Notes: generated from the sequence alone by a model not told the origin. Numbered from the stretch's first letter, positions 14,424 through 23,800 are shown. The stretch: 35,471 nt of DNA from Herbiconiux sp. (GCF_023264855.1 NZ_JAHFUW010000052.1:1-35471); one strand, 5' to 3'. Translations and numbers: made by a program.

Positions 14424-15869
14424 CTAACCGACGGGCGCGTCCTCCAGCACGTACAGCGTCACGTCGTCGATCACGATCTCGTCGAGCTCGCCCGCGTTCG
14501 AATCCAGGAACGCCTCCACCTCCGGCGTCTCGGGAAAACGCAGCGAATCCTTCACCGCCACGGCGACGATGTCGGGATCAGCCGCATCCACGGTCTGCCG
14601 CCCGTCGAGGTAGGGCAGGTACTCCCAGTCGGCCATCCCCGACACCAGAACCTCGCCCGAGTCGACATCCACCCCGAGCTCGTCCAGCGCGGGGAGTACG
14701 AGCGCCATACCCTCGGCGCGCTCGTTCGCGATGGCGACCGAGGTCCACACCGCGCAGACGACCCCGAGCGCGATGAGCAGCCCCGCCAGCACGCGCGTGA
14801 GCACGGTGGCGACGGATGAGCGCCGTCGCCCGAGCAGCACCGAGACCCCGATCCCGGCCAGCACGCACAGCAGCCACACCCACGCGTAGTAGTAGTGCGT
14901 GAGCGCGACGGTCGAGACGAACAGGTAGAACACCAGCAGCAGAGCGAGGGCCGCGCCGACGTACAGGGGCAGGGCGAGCCCGGGAGGCCGGCGGAAGAAG
15001 GCCGCCACGGTTCCGGTCACCAGCACCACGCTGGCCGCGATCCCCATGCCCTCCACCGAGAACAGCAGGTTGGCCCACCACGGCGGGAACGAGGTGGCCA
15101 CGCCCGCCACCACCACGAGGTGCCCGGCCGCATTGTGCTCCGACTGCATCTGCAGCATGTACGAGATGGCCGAGCGGATGCCCATCGGCAGGTACGCGAC
15201 AACGAACACCACCCCGAACACGGCCACGAAGACGACGGCGCCGAGGATGGTGTCCCGGATCCGATTCGCCAGCAGCGGGAGCAGCAGGATCGCCGGGATC
15301 ATCACCGCCGTCGACACCTTCGAGGTGACCGAGAGCGCCATGGCGACGGCCGAGAGCACAAGCCACCACCACGAGCGTGTGCGGAACCACCGCCAGGCCG
15401 CCGCGAAGGCCGCGATCGCGAAGAACACCATGAACGGTTCGAGCAGCCCGAACCGGTCCAGCCGCACGCCGCTGCTCATCCCGTGCGGCAGCAGCATCCA
15501 GGCCCCGGCGGTGAACAGCGCACCCGGCCAGCCGATCTCGCGTCGCAGCCAGAAGTACAGGATGGCTCCGCCCAGGATCACGGTGCTCGCCGCCGCGATC
15601 CGCGGGCCGAGTTCCCCCTGGCCGAACACCAGCTGCGACAGGCCGATGACGTACTTCGCGACCGGCGGATGCTCGCGGTTCAGCGCGAAGTCGCCGTGCA
15701 CGTAGGCCCAACCGGCGTCGCGGTAGATCGGCTCGTCGGCGTTGAGGTTGGCGGCGGCGAGGTTCCAGAACGACTGGTACAGACCCCACACCAGCACGGC
15801 CAGCCCGAGCCCGATCTCCAGTCCGCGCCGAGGAGTCGGAGCGGTGGGAGCGGAAGTCACGAGGGCCAT
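14424..15869 (-). CDS. GT-C fold glycosyltransferase (PMT/ArnT-like)
   Basis: 481-residue polytopic membrane protein with about 10-11 helices. After the first helix comes ADEPIYRDAGW with D45-E46, the acidic pair of GT-C transferases. EHPPVAKY follows (E66, H67, P68, P69, K72), the signature of the dolichyl-phosphate mannosyltransferase/ArnT group. Such enzymes move a sugar from a polyprenyl-phosphate donor to protein or lipid outside the membrane. A soluble C-terminal part of about 100 residues would face outward. ATG 15869 has a weak GGTGA site. Alternatively GTG 15860 follows TACCAT by seven bases and may be a leaderless start. Donor and acceptor are unknown. Confidence 0.85.
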   Translation of the reverse strand: MALVTSAPTAPTPRRGLEIGLGLAVLVWGLYQSFWNLAAANLNADEPIYRDAGWAYVHGDFALNREHPPVAKYVIGLSQLVFGQGELGPRIAAASTVILGGAILYFWLRREIGWPGALFTAGAWMLLPHGMSSGVRLDRFGLLEPFMVFFAIAAFAAAWRWFRTRSWWWLVLSAVAMALSVTSKVSTAVMIPAILLLPLLANRIRDTILGAVVFVAVFGVVFVVAYLPMGIRSAISYMLQMQSEHNAAGHLVVVAGVATSFPPWWANLLFSVEGMGIAASVVLVTGTVAAFFRRPPGLALPLYVGAALALLLVFYLFVSTVALTHYYYAWVWLLCVLAGIGVSVLLGRRRSSVATVLTRVLAGLLIALGVVCAVWTSVAIANERAEGMALVLPALDELGVDVDSGEVLVSGMADWEYLPYLDGRQTVDAADPDIVAVAVKDSLRFPETPEVEAFLDSNAGELDEIVIDDVTLYVLEDAPVG

Positions 15870-15901
15870 GGTAATTCACCGGCCCGATCCGGATGCTGTC
15901 G

Positions 15902-15907
15902 TAGCCT
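15902..15907 (+). promoter_or_regulatory. -10 element of the thioesterase gene (leaderless)
   Basis: TAGCCT is followed by six bases and the ATG at 15914, in a 44-base divergent region. The -35 is weak. Confidence 0.5.
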
Positions 15908-15913
15908 TGCAGC

Positions 15914-16414
15914 ATGGAATCCGAACCCGTGCGCCGCCGCATCATCGAGTGGGAAGACCCGCGCGACACCGCGAGGGTCTCGCCCGATGCCACCGGCCTC
16001 GAGCACCTGCAGGCCATGATCGACGGCGAGGTTCCGCCGCCGCCGATGGCCTCGCTGATGGGTATGAACCTCATCGCGGTCACCGAGGGCTCGGCCACCT
16101 TCACCTGCACGCCCGACGAGTTCCACTACAACACCGTCGGCACCGTGCACGGCGGCCTGGTGTGCACGCTGCTCGACTCGGCGGCCGGATGCGCGGCGCA
16201 GTCGGTGATGCCGGCCGGCCACCTGTACACCTCGATCGAGCTGAAGGTGAGCTACCTGCGCCCGCTCCGCCACGACTCCGGTGAGGTCACCTGCGTGGGC
16301 ACGGTGCTGAAGTCGGGGCGCCGGGTGGTCTTCACCGAGGCCACGGTGACGGATGCCTCGGGGGCGCTGATCGCGACGGCCACGAGCTCCCTGCTGGTCA
16401 TCCCGACCAGCTAG
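15914..16414 (+). CDS. PaaI-type hotdog-fold thioesterase
   Basis: 166 residues, single hotdog domain. The core helix region TVHGGLVCTLLDSA has H79-G80-G81 and D88, the pattern of the PaaI/4HBT group. The strands TSIELKVSYLRPL and VVFTEATVTD complete the fold. It probably hydrolyses an acyl-CoA thioester in the cytoplasm; the substrate is unknown. About 40 polar residues precede the fold. Start ATG 15914 is supported by TAGCCT six bases upstream. It converges on the AI-2E family permease gene with only nine bases between stops. Confidence 0.88.
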   Translation: MESEPVRRRIIEWEDPRDTARVSPDATGLEHLQAMIDGEVPPPPMASLMGMNLIAVTEGSATFTCTPDEFHYNTVGTVHGGLVCTLLDSAAGCAAQSVMPAGHLYTSIELKVSYLRPLRHDSGEVTCVGTVLKSGRRVVFTEATVTDASGALIATATSSLLVIPTS

Positions 16415-16423
16415 CGCCCGGAG

Positions 16424-17557
16424 TCAGACCTTCGCATCCTGCTTGGGGAACACGACCTTCTGCACGATGATGATCGCCGAGGCGGCGATCGGGATGGCCA
16501 CCAGCGCGCCCAGCACGGAGCCGAGCGTTCCGCCGGCCACGGCCGCGATCACCACGATGGCGCCGGGCACGGCCACCGCGCGGTTCATGATGCGCGGGCT
16601 CAAGAAATACGCCTCGAGCTGCATGTACACGACGTAGTAGATGGCCGCGACGAGCGCGGTGATCGGCGAGGCGAACAGGCACACCAGGATGATGACGATC
16701 GACCCCGACAGCGTTCCGACCAGGGGGATCAGCGAGGCCAGGAACGCGATGAACGCGAGCAGCACGGGTGCCGGGGCCCCGATGATCGACAGGAAGATCA
16801 CGCTGAGGATGCCGTTGATGGCCGCGAGTCCGATCTGCCCGACCACATACCGCCCGACGGCGCCCGTCACATCCTCGGTGAGCGAGGCGAAGGCGGGGCG
16901 CTTGTTGGCCGGCACGAAGCGGTAGGTGATCTTCTTCATGCTGCGCAGCGACGCGAGGAAGTACAGGGTCAGGATGAGCACGATCACGCCGCCCGTGGCC
17001 CCGCTGGCGATCCCGGTTCCGACGGCGAGCAGGCCGCCGCCGAGGGCGAGCAGGTTGTTCGGGTCCTGGAAGAACTTCGCGGCGTCCTGCACGGCGCTGT
17101 CGATGTCGACGAAGTTGCCGACGAGCCCCTGCAGGCCGGTCACGAAGTCGCTGTGGGTGACGTCGTCGACGATGTCGCTGAAGTTGTTGATGAAGTAGGA
17201 AGCCTGGTTCACCACGAGCGGGATGACGGCGAAGGCCAGCCCCACGAAGATCCCGATGACCGCGGCGAAGACGATCACGATGGCCAGCGGTCGCGGCATC
17301 CGCCGTTCCAGCCAGGAGACCAGCGGATCCAGGCCCAGCGCGAGGAAGAGGGCCACCCCGATGTAGATGAGCACGGTGCTCAGCTGGGTGACGATGCCAC
17401 CGATCAGGATGGCGAGCAGCACGCCCAGACCGCCCACGAGGCCGATCCGGAAGGCGTTCACCCGTACGGATGGAGTGCTGTCGCTGCCGGCGACCTCGAG
17501 GTCTGATCCCGGCTGCAGTGCGGCCGATTGCGGCGAGGCCGACTTCTTCTTGAACAC
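16424..17557 (-). CDS. AI-2E family (TqsA/PerM-like) membrane protein
   Basis: 377 residues with about eight membrane helices after a basic, Ser-rich N-terminus of about 35 residues. Features of the family are the paired N-terminal helices, the long hydrophilic central stretch (QASYFINNFSDIVDDVTH and on), and the late helices LIPLVGTLSGSIVIILV and YVVYMQLEAYFLSPRIMNR. Members include exporters and ion-coupled permeases, so autoinducer transport should not be assumed. GTG 17557 is preferred over the upstream start because AAGGAG stands seven bases before it. A short dotted stretch of Gly/Ala-rich helices gives no further clue. Confidence 0.88.
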   Translation of the reverse strand: MFKKKSASPQSAALQPGSDLEVAGSDSTPSVRVNAFRIGLVGGLGVLLAILIGGIVTQLSTVLIYIGVALFLALGLDPLVSWLERRMPRPLAIVIVFAAVIGIFVGLAFAVIPLVVNQASYFINNFSDIVDDVTHSDFVTGLQGLVGNFVDIDSAVQDAAKFFQDPNNLLALGGGLLAVGTGIASGATGGVIVLILTLYFLASLRSMKKITYRFVPANKRPAFASLTEDVTGAVGRYVVGQIGLAAINGILSVIFLSIIGAPAPVLLAFIAFLASLIPLVGTLSGSIVIILVCLFASPITALVAAIYYVVYMQLEAYFLSPRIMNRAVAVPGAIVVIAAVAGGTLGSVLGALVAIPIAASAIIIVQKVVFPKQDAKV

Positions 17558-17676
17558 GAGCACACTCCTTGCTTTCCCGTGCGCGGTGCGCCACTGTGCT
17601 GGCAACCCTAGCCCGCTGCGCGAGAAGTCGCGCGGCATGCGTTAATGGACTCAATACACCTGCTGGAGGAAAACGC

Positions 17677-18051
17677 ATGGGAAAGCTCTTGTACGGGGCC
17701 TCGAACATCGAGATCGAGTTCGACGACCGCACGCTCACGCACCTTCAGATCGTGATCGCGGCCAAACTGCGCCGTAAGGAGAGCTTCTTCTTCTCCTGGA
17801 AGGACGACCCGGCGATCGGCGACGGCCGCTCGAGCATCTGGCTCGATGCGTCCATCCCGCTGTACTTCAAGTTCGCCGGCGGGCGCGTGCCCGCGATCAA
17901 CCGTGAGTGGCTGGACATCCTGACGGCGTCGTCCAACGGCAGCGGCGGGCTGCAGTTCACCGAAGAGCCCGGCAACGCGCACAACGGCAACGGCAACGGG
18001 AACGGCGGCAACGGTCACGGCGGAGCCTCCGGTCCCGCGACCGTGCGCTAG
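17677..18051 (+). CDS. Small DUF7882-like protein of Microbacteriaceae type
   Basis: 124 residues starting MGKLLYGASNIEIEFDDRTL, a pattern I associate with a family common in Microbacteriaceae; relatives have, as I recall, been labelled DNA ligase, but no ligase motif is present here. It has an alpha/beta-looking core (HLQIVIAAKLRRKESFFFSW, SSIWLDASIPLYFKF) and a C-terminal low-complexity Asn/Gly tail of about 20 residues. No signal peptide or membrane segment. GGAGGA six bases before ATG 17677 fixes the start. Function unknown. It is divergent from the AI-2E family gene over 119 bases, in which I find no clear promoter. Confidence 0.75.
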   Translation: MGKLLYGASNIEIEFDDRTLTHLQIVIAAKLRRKESFFFSWKDDPAIGDGRSSIWLDASIPLYFKFAGGRVPAINREWLDILTASSNGSGGLQFTEEPGNAHNGNGNGNGGNGHGGASGPATVR

Positions 18052-18086
18052 GAGCCGAGTTCGCCGCGCGAGCGGCATCCGCTCCT

Positions 18087-18293
18087 CTAGAGCGTGTTCT
18101 CCAGAGCGCGCTCGGCACTGTCGAGGTCGGTGAACGTGCCGAGATTGCGCCCGTTGCGGTTCGTGACCACGAAGCCGTGGGTTCGTTTCTGCGTGACGAT
18201 TCCCAGCGGACGGGCCTCGTCGGAGGTGGCGACCCAGAGGCCGGGTTGGGCCTTCCGCCAGGCGATGGCGGGGGCCAGTGGTGCTTTCGTCAT
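18087..18293 (-). CDS. Small conserved-looking protein, 68 residues
   Basis: Starts at ATG 18293 with GGGAG five bases upstream. The sequence reads like one compact soluble domain (WVATSDEARPLGIVTQ, HGFVVTNRNGRNLGTFTDLDSAERAL), beta-rich with a final helix. I do not recognise a family. It converges with the DUF7882-like gene (35-base gap) and diverges from the RND transporter. Ribosome site and codon use support a real gene. Confidence 0.65.
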   Translation of the reverse strand: MTKAPLAPAIAWRKAQPGLWVATSDEARPLGIVTQKRTHGFVVTNRNGRNLGTFTDLDSAERALENTL

Positions 18294-18326
18294 GGTTCTC
18301 CCTTGAACGCGACTCGAAAATCCTAG

Positions 18327-18356
18327 TTGCTCCCCCGGGGATGCGATAGTTAAGGT
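18327..18356 (+). promoter_or_regulatory. Candidate promoter of the RND gene
   Basis: TTGCTC (18327-18332), 18 bases and TAAGGT (18351-18356) give a leader of about 30 bases before GTG 18394, with an AGGGGA ribosome site at 18382-18387. The same -35 word appears before the NYN-LOTUS gene. Confidence 0.45.
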
Positions 18357-18393
18357 GCTGAGCGATCGTGCTCCGGCTGACAGGGGATTTCTC

Positions 18394-21300
18394 GTGCACT
18401 TTCTCGCCGTCCTGAGCATGAAGAACCGGGCGCTGATCGCCCTGGTCACCATCGTGGTGGCCGTGTTCGGCGGGCTCGCGCTCACGAACCTCAAGCAGGA
18501 GCTCATCCCCTCGATCGAGTTCCCGCAGCTCGCGGTGCTCACCACTTACCCGGGCGCTTCGCCCGAGGTGGTGAACGACGAGGTCTCGACGCCGATCGAG
18601 ACCGCCATCCAGGGCGTCGAGGGGCTGGAGATCAGCTCGGCCACCTCGAGCACGAACCTCTCGATCATCTCGGCCACCTTCACCTACGGCACCGATCTGG
18701 CCACGGCCGAGCAGAAGATGGCCCAGGCCATCAACCGCATCAAGTTGACCTTGCCGGCGGATCTGGATCCGCAGGTCATCTCCGGCAGCATCAACGACCT
18801 GCCGATCATTTCGATCGCGGTCTCAGGCGAAGACGCCAAGACCCTCGCGCAGCAGCTCGACGTGGCCGCGGTGCCCGACCTCGAGGCGATCGACGGCGTG
18901 CGCGCCGCCTCGGTGCTCGGCCAGATCGGCCAGCGCGTCACCATCACACCCTCGCTCGAGAGCCTCGCGGCAACCGCGGTGAGCACCTCGCAGATCACGG
19001 ATGCGGTCAAGAACAACGGGGTGCTGATCCCGGCCGGCACCCTCACCGAGGGCGGCCAGAGCTACGCGGTGCAGGCGGGCTCGAAGCTCACCTCCACCGA
19101 CGACATCGCGGCCCTCCCTCTGCCCGCCGTGAACGCCGACGGTACGCCGGTGACGGTCGGTCAGGTGTCGACGGTCGCCATCGCCGACGATCCGGTGACC
19201 TCCATCTCGCGGGTGAACGGCCAGGACGCGCTGACGATCTCGGTCACCAAGGTGCCCTCGGCCAACACCGTCGAGGTGTCGAAAGACGTGCGCGCGCTGC
19301 TGCCGCAGCTCGAGAACGACCTGCCCGGCGCCACCTTCACGATCGTGTTCGACCAGGCCCCGTTCATTCAGGAGTCGATCGAGTCGCTGGCCACCGAGGG
19401 CCTGCTCGGGCTGTTCTTCGCGGTGCTCGTGGTGTTCGTCTTCCTGCTGTCGATCCGCTCGACGTTGGTGACGGCGATCTCGATCCCGACGTCGGTGCTG
19501 ATCACCTTCATCGCCATGCAGGCCACGGGGTACACGCTCAACATCATCACGCTGGGCGCGCTCACGATCGCGATCGGGCGCGTGGTCGACGACTCCATCG
19601 TGGTGATCGAGAACATCAAGCGGCACCTCGCGGTGCTGGCGGGGTCGACCCTCGGGCCGAAGGAGGCGGGTGCGGCGCGGGCTTCGTTGATCGTGGATGC
19701 GGTGCGCGAGGTGGGTGGCGCCATCACGGCCTCGACCATCACCACCGTGGCGGTCTTCCTGCCGCTGGCGTTCGTGGGCGACACCACGGGCGAGCTGTTC
19801 CGGCCGTTCGCGCTCACCGTCACGATCGCGCTGCTCGCCTCGCTGCTGGTGGCCCTGACGATCGTGCCGGTGCTGGCCTACTGGTTCGTGCGCCCGCCGA
19901 AGGTGAAGGCGGGCGCGGCCGAGACCGGGACGGCCGTCGAGGAGTCCGCCGAGCATCCGCATGGATCGCATGCAGCACCCGTCGTCGACGACGTCGCCGC
20001 CGCCGCCGAGGCCGCGCCCACCCGCCGGGCGCGCACGCACCGCGTCGAGATCGAGGACGAGCCGACCACCGCGCTGCAGCGGCGCTACCTGCCGATCATC
20101 ACCTGGACGCTCAAACACTCGGTCGTCACCATCCTGATCGCCGTGTTCGTGCTGCTCGGCACCCTCCCGCTCACGCTGCTGATGAAGACGAACTTCCTCG
20201 GCTCCAGCGGCCAGAACACCTTCACCGTCACGCAGACGGTGCCTGTCGGTTCCAGTCTCGACGCCCAGTCGGCGGCCGCCATGCAGGTCGAGACGGCGCT
20301 CGAGGGCGTCGACGGGATCCAGACGGTGCAGCTGACCATCGGATCGTCCGGCAGCTCGCTCCGGGACGCGTTCTCGGGCGGCGGCGACAGTGCCATCACC
20401 TACAACATCACCACCGACGAGGGCGTCGACCAGGATGCGCTGCAAGACGCCGTGCGCAAGACCGTCGAGGCGGTCCCGGATGTCGGCGAGGTGTCGGTGT
20501 CGGCGTCCTCCGGCTTCGGCGGCTCGTCCGACATCGCGATCGACGTCACCGCGACCTCGCAGAGCGACCTCGCGACGGCCGCGCAGTCGGTGCTCACGAG
20601 CATGCAGGGACTGGATGCCGTCAAGCAGGCCTCGAGCAACCTGAGCGATTCGCGCCCGTACGTGCAGGTGGCGGTCGACCGCACCAAGGCCGCGCAGGCC
20701 GGCCTCAGCGAAGTCGCCGTCGGCGGGATCGTCTCGCAGGCGATGCAACCCACCACCGTGAGCACGATCGTGATCGACGACAAGAACTACACGATCTACC
20801 TCGACGCGGCCGATCCGCCCACCTCGCAGGAGGCGCTCGCCGCGCTGCAGATCCCGACCATCGCCGGTCCCGCGCGGCTCGACTCGCTGGCCACGGTCGC
20901 CGTGGTCGACGGCCCCGCCACGATCACCACCGTGAAGGGCGTGCGCACGGCGACCGTGTCGGTCACGCCCAACAGCGAAGACCTCGGCACGGCGAGCTCC
21001 GAGGTGTCGACTGCGCTCGCCGACGTCGAGCTGCCGGCCGGCGCGACCGCCTCGGTGGGCGGCGTCGTGACCGACCAGTCGGACGCCTTTTCCCAGCTCG
21101 GCATCGCCCTGCTGGTGGCCATCCTGATCGTGTACGTGGTGATGGTGGCGACGTTCAAGAGCCTGCTGCAGCCGATCCTGCTGCTCGTGTCGATCCCCTT
21201 CGCCGCGACCGGAGCCATCGCGCTGCAGGTCATCTCGGGCATTCCGCTCGGCGTGCCCTCGATCATCGGCGTGCTGATGCTGATCGGCATCGTGGTGACG

Positions 21301-21633
21301 AACGCGATCGTGCTCGTCGACCTGGTGAACCAATACCGGGCAAGGGGTCTGCCGGTGCGGGAGGCGTTGGTCGAGGGCGCCTCGCGGCGACTCCGGCCGA
21401 TCCTCATGACGGCACTGGCGACGATCTTCGCGCTGCTGCCGATGGCGATCGGGCTCACCGGGCAGGGCGGGTTCATCTCGCAGCCGCTGGCGATCATCGT
21501 GATCGGCGGGCTGGTGTCGTCGACACTGCTGACACTGATCGTGCTGCCGGTGCTCTACAACCTCGTCGAGGGCACGCGGGAGCGCCGTCGGGCGCGGCGG
21601 GAAGAGCGGGCTGTGGCGGCACTGGCCGGGTAG
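18394..21633 (+). CDS. RND superfamily efflux transporter (AcrB/HAE1-like)
   Basis: 1079 residues with two homologous halves, each one helix, a large outer loop and a bundle of helices. The N-terminus reads VLSMKNRALIALVTIVV; TM4 carries the proton-relay pair D399-D400 in GRVVDDSIVVIENI. A charged insert of about 65 residues (505-570, rich in Ala, Glu and His) sits in the cytoplasmic loop between the halves. No membrane-fusion or outer-membrane partner gene is adjacent, as is usual for actinobacterial RND pumps. GTG 18394 is used because AGGGGA lies six bases upstream; ATG 18418 is a weaker choice. Substrates are unknown; drug or lipid export is plausible. Confidence 0.93.
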   Translation: MHFLAVLSMKNRALIALVTIVVAVFGGLALTNLKQELIPSIEFPQLAVLTTYPGASPEVVNDEVSTPIETAIQGVEGLEISSATSSTNLSIISATFTYGTDLATAEQKMAQAINRIKLTLPADLDPQVISGSINDLPIISIAVSGEDAKTLAQQLDVAAVPDLEAIDGVRAASVLGQIGQRVTITPSLESLAATAVSTSQITDAVKNNGVLIPAGTLTEGGQSYAVQAGSKLTSTDDIAALPLPAVNADGTPVTVGQVSTVAIADDPVTSISRVNGQDALTISVTKVPSANTVEVSKDVRALLPQLENDLPGATFTIVFDQAPFIQESIESLATEGLLGLFFAVLVVFVFLLSIRSTLVTAISIPTSVLITFIAMQATGYTLNIITLGALTIAIGRVVDDSIVVIENIKRHLAVLAGSTLGPKEAGAARASLIVDAVREVGGAITASTITTVAVFLPLAFVGDTTGELFRPFALTVTIALLASLLVALTIVPVLAYWFVRPPKVKAGAAETGTAVEESAEHPHGSHAAPVVDDVAAAAEAAPTRRARTHRVEIEDEPTTALQRRYLPIITWTLKHSVVTILIAVFVLLGTLPLTLLMKTNFLGSSGQNTFTVTQTVPVGSSLDAQSAAAMQVETALEGVDGIQTVQLTIGSSGSSLRDAFSGGGDSAITYNITTDEGVDQDALQDAVRKTVEAVPDVGEVSVSASSGFGGSSDIAIDVTATSQSDLATAAQSVLTSMQGLDAVKQASSNLSDSRPYVQVAVDRTKAAQAGLSEVAVGGIVSQAMQPTTVSTIVIDDKNYTIYLDAADPPTSQEALAALQIPTIAGPARLDSLATVAVVDGPATITTVKGVRTATVSVTPNSEDLGTASSEVSTALADVELPAGATASVGGVVTDQSDAFSQLGIALLVAILIVYVVMVATFKSLLQPILLLVSIPFAATGAIALQVISGIPLGVPSIIGVLMLIGIVVTNAIVLVDLVNQYRARGLPVREALVEGASRRLRPILMTALATIFALLPMAIGLTGQGGFISQPLAIIVIGGLVSSTLLTLIVLPVLYNLVEGTRERRRARREERAVAALAG

Positions 21634-21729
21634 GGCCGGTGGGGGCTGCCGCGCGCTTCGCGCTTGCCTTCGAAGGGATGGGCTGGGTTCTCGAGGCCAA
21701 TGTCGGTGGGTGCTGATTGAATTATTCTC

Positions 21730-23205
21730 ATGAAGCAGTCGAGGGTGGTGTTCACCGAAACCCGGGACACGCCAGCAGTCACGAAGCCCTTGCGGGCACC
21801 ACGGTCTGGCGCGCCTGGCTCCAGGGCGTCGGGATTCGGATCGGTCTTCGCCCACCCATCGCTGCGACAGCGGCTTGACGAGGTTCTCCGGATGCTCGTC
21901 CACGACGAGCGGGACATCGCCGCGGGAGAGGCGCGTCGGGCCCGGCACCTCGCGATAGCTGCGGCGATCGCGGATCAGATCGCATTGGCCGAACCCGGCG
22001 ACGACTTCGACGGAGCACCCCCACCGCCGACCCGTTCCAGTCTCGGCCGGGATTCGTCTCTGGTGGAGTGGGGTCGCCGGTCGTTGGCGGCGGAGATCGG
22101 CTGCGCACTCCGCCGCCCCGAATCCACCATCACCCGTCTCATCGGTGACGCCGAGCACCTCGCCGACCAGCTGCCCGGCACCCTCGCCGCGCTGGAGACC
22201 GGGGAGATCTCCTACCAGCACGCCCGCAAGATGGTCGCCCACGCCCAAACCCTCCCCCGCGAGGCTCAGGGCGCTTTCGAACGCGACGTGTTGCCGGTCG
22301 CCCTGGTGGAGACCGCGGCCCGGTTCGACGACCATGCCCGCCGTGTCCGGGAGAGCTCGCACCCGGAGTCGATCATCGACCGCGCCACCCGCGCCAAAAA
22401 CCTCCGCGGAGTCTGGCTGGAACCCGGCCTGGACGGGATGGCCACCCTCCACCACCACCTCCCCGCCGTGGATGCGGTCGCAATCGATGACCTCATCGAC
22501 CGGATGGCCCGGAACCTTCGCACCCCGGAGGACACCCGCACCCTGCCGCAACGCCGATCCGACGTCCTCACCGACATCATCCTCGGCCGCGACGGCACCG
22601 GTCCCCGCCTCACCCCGACCGTCATCGTGACCGTTCCGGCCCGCACCATCGCCGGCGACGACACCCAGCCCGGCGACCTTCACGGGTACGGGCCGATCGA
22701 TCCGGACACCGCCCGCGAGCTTTCCGCGACCGCACCGACGTTCCTGCGCGCTCTGACTGCCCCCGATACCGGGCAGATCTGCCAGGTCACCCGCCGCCGC
22801 TACCGGCCCACCGCAGAACTCCGCACCGTCCTCACCATCGATGACCAGACCTGCCGCTTCCCGGGCTGCCGGCGCCGGGCGACCGCCTGCGAACTCGATC
22901 ACACCGTGGACTGGGCTGATGGCGGCCCCAGCACCCCCGAGAACCTCGCCCATTTGTGCCCGAAACATCACCATCTGAAACACTCCACCGCCTGGAGAGT
23001 CGAACCCGATCCCACCGGCAACCGCACCCTCCACTGGACAAGCCCCGGCGGCGCCACCTACACCACCACCCCAACCGGACGACCACCCACCCCGCCTGCT
23101 ACACCGCCGCCGTCCGCGAAGCTACCGCGACCACCGGTCGACGTCTTCAGCACGCACCACAGTCCGCCAGCGAGCGACCCCGACTACGAACCGCCACCCT
23201 TTTGA
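21730..23205 (+). CDS. DUF222 / HNH endonuclease-like protein (13E12 type)
   Basis: 491 residues. The first 400 are the helical DUF222 region, found in many copies in actinobacterial genomes. The C-terminal HNH motif starts with C375 and a second Cys (FPGC), then ELDHTVDWADGG (D390-H391), PENLAHLC and the His-rich CPKHHHLKH. These fit a zinc-stabilised HNH nuclease. A Pro-rich tail of about 70 residues follows. The true start is uncertain: ATG 21730 has TATTCT only one base upstream and no ribosome site, and the conserved part begins near residue 36. Such proteins are often linked to genome rearrangement; a long inverted repeat lies just downstream. Confidence 0.88.
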   Translation: MKQSRVVFTETRDTPAVTKPLRAPRSGAPGSRASGFGSVFAHPSLRQRLDEVLRMLVHDERDIAAGEARRARHLAIAAAIADQIALAEPGDDFDGAPPPPTRSSLGRDSSLVEWGRRSLAAEIGCALRRPESTITRLIGDAEHLADQLPGTLAALETGEISYQHARKMVAHAQTLPREAQGAFERDVLPVALVETAARFDDHARRVRESSHPESIIDRATRAKNLRGVWLEPGLDGMATLHHHLPAVDAVAIDDLIDRMARNLRTPEDTRTLPQRRSDVLTDIILGRDGTGPRLTPTVIVTVPARTIAGDDTQPGDLHGYGPIDPDTARELSATAPTFLRALTAPDTGQICQVTRRRYRPTAELRTVLTIDDQTCRFPGCRRRATACELDHTVDWADGGPSTPENLAHLCPKHHHLKHSTAWRVEPDPTGNRTLHWTSPGGATYTTTPTGRPPTPPATPPPSAKLPRPPVDVFSTHHSPPASDPDYEPPPF

Positions 23206-23254
23206 TGAGGGAGCGGACTGGGCGACCACGTCTCCGGAAGGGCTCACCGTTTGA

Positions 23255-23318
23255 CGGATGCAGAATCGGCGGGGAGCGACCCCATAGACGGCTTCGGTCG
23301 GCGCCAATTCTGCATCCG
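23255..23318. repeat. Long inverted repeat after the DUF222/HNH gene
   Basis: CGGATGCAGAATCGGCG (23255-23271) and CGCCAATTCTGCATCCG (23302-23318) are 17-base arms with one mismatch. Inside the 30-base loop, CGACC (23277-23281) and GGTCG (23296-23300) also pair. It lies in the 190-base gap before the DUF1304 stop, the only structured part of that gap. It could be a bidirectional terminator, a small mobile or REP-like element, or a structured RNA. Confidence 0.7.
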
Positions 23319-23395
23319 CTGACAGAATGCCCGCCAGCTCAGGCGAGTGGGGCCAGGTCAGCCGAATGGGCCTGCTCAGCCGCCGGGCTGCGAGG

Positions 23396-23788
23396 TCAGC
23401 GAGTGACGAGGGTGATCAGCAGGAAGATCACGCCGAGGAGGGGGAAGGTGCCCTGGATGGAGGCGGAGCGGAGGCGGCTGCGGCCGGTGCTGAGCAGCAC
23501 GAGCGCCGCCGCGAGCATGGAGCCGGTGCTGAAGAGGGCCAGGGCGAAGCCCGCGGCGTAAGCCGGCGTGAACACCAGCACGATGCCGATCGCGGCGCCG
23601 ATCGCGAGGAACAGGTTGTAGAAGCCCTGGTTGTACGCGAGCGGCGCTGTGGTGTCGGCATCCTGCTGCGAAGACAGGCCGAAGACCTTCCAGGTGGCGG
23701 GGTGCCGCCAGCGCAGGCTCTCCAGCACGAAGATGTAGACGTGCACGAGGGCTGCGAGCCCTACGAAGACCGCTGCGAGGATGCCCAT
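23396..23788 (-). CDS. DUF1304 membrane protein
   Basis: 130 residues with four membrane helices. Family traits: the first helix ending VHVYIFVLESLRW, then LAYNQGFYNLFLAIGA, the hallmark NQG-x-YN segment of DUF1304. Function unknown. ATG 23788 is supported by TAGGCT six bases upstream on the minus strand. It diverges from the epimerase gene over 66 bases. Confidence 0.9.
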   Translation of the reverse strand: MGILAAVFVGLAALVHVYIFVLESLRWRHPATWKVFGLSSQQDADTTAPLAYNQGFYNLFLAIGAAIGIVLVFTPAYAAGFALALFSTGSMLAAALVLLSTGRSRLRSASIQGTFPLLGVIFLLITLVTR

Positions 23789-23794
23789 GCGGCC

Positions 23795-23800
23795 AGCCTA
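23795..23800 (-). promoter_or_regulatory. -10 element of the DUF1304 gene (leaderless)
   Basis: On the minus strand TAGGCT, then six bases, then the ATG at 23788. No Shine-Dalgarno sequence is present. Confidence 0.5.

Noticed and set aside
21634-21729. Gap before the DUF222 gene considered as an element boundary or tRNA remnant
   Set aside because: No terminal repeat, target duplication or cloverleaf can be seen.
18823-23034. A 1403-codon open frame on the minus strand opposite the RND and DUF222 genes
   Set aside because: Its translation is rich in Arg, His, Gly and Asp with no domain. It mirrors the strong third-position GC of the true genes on the plus strand.
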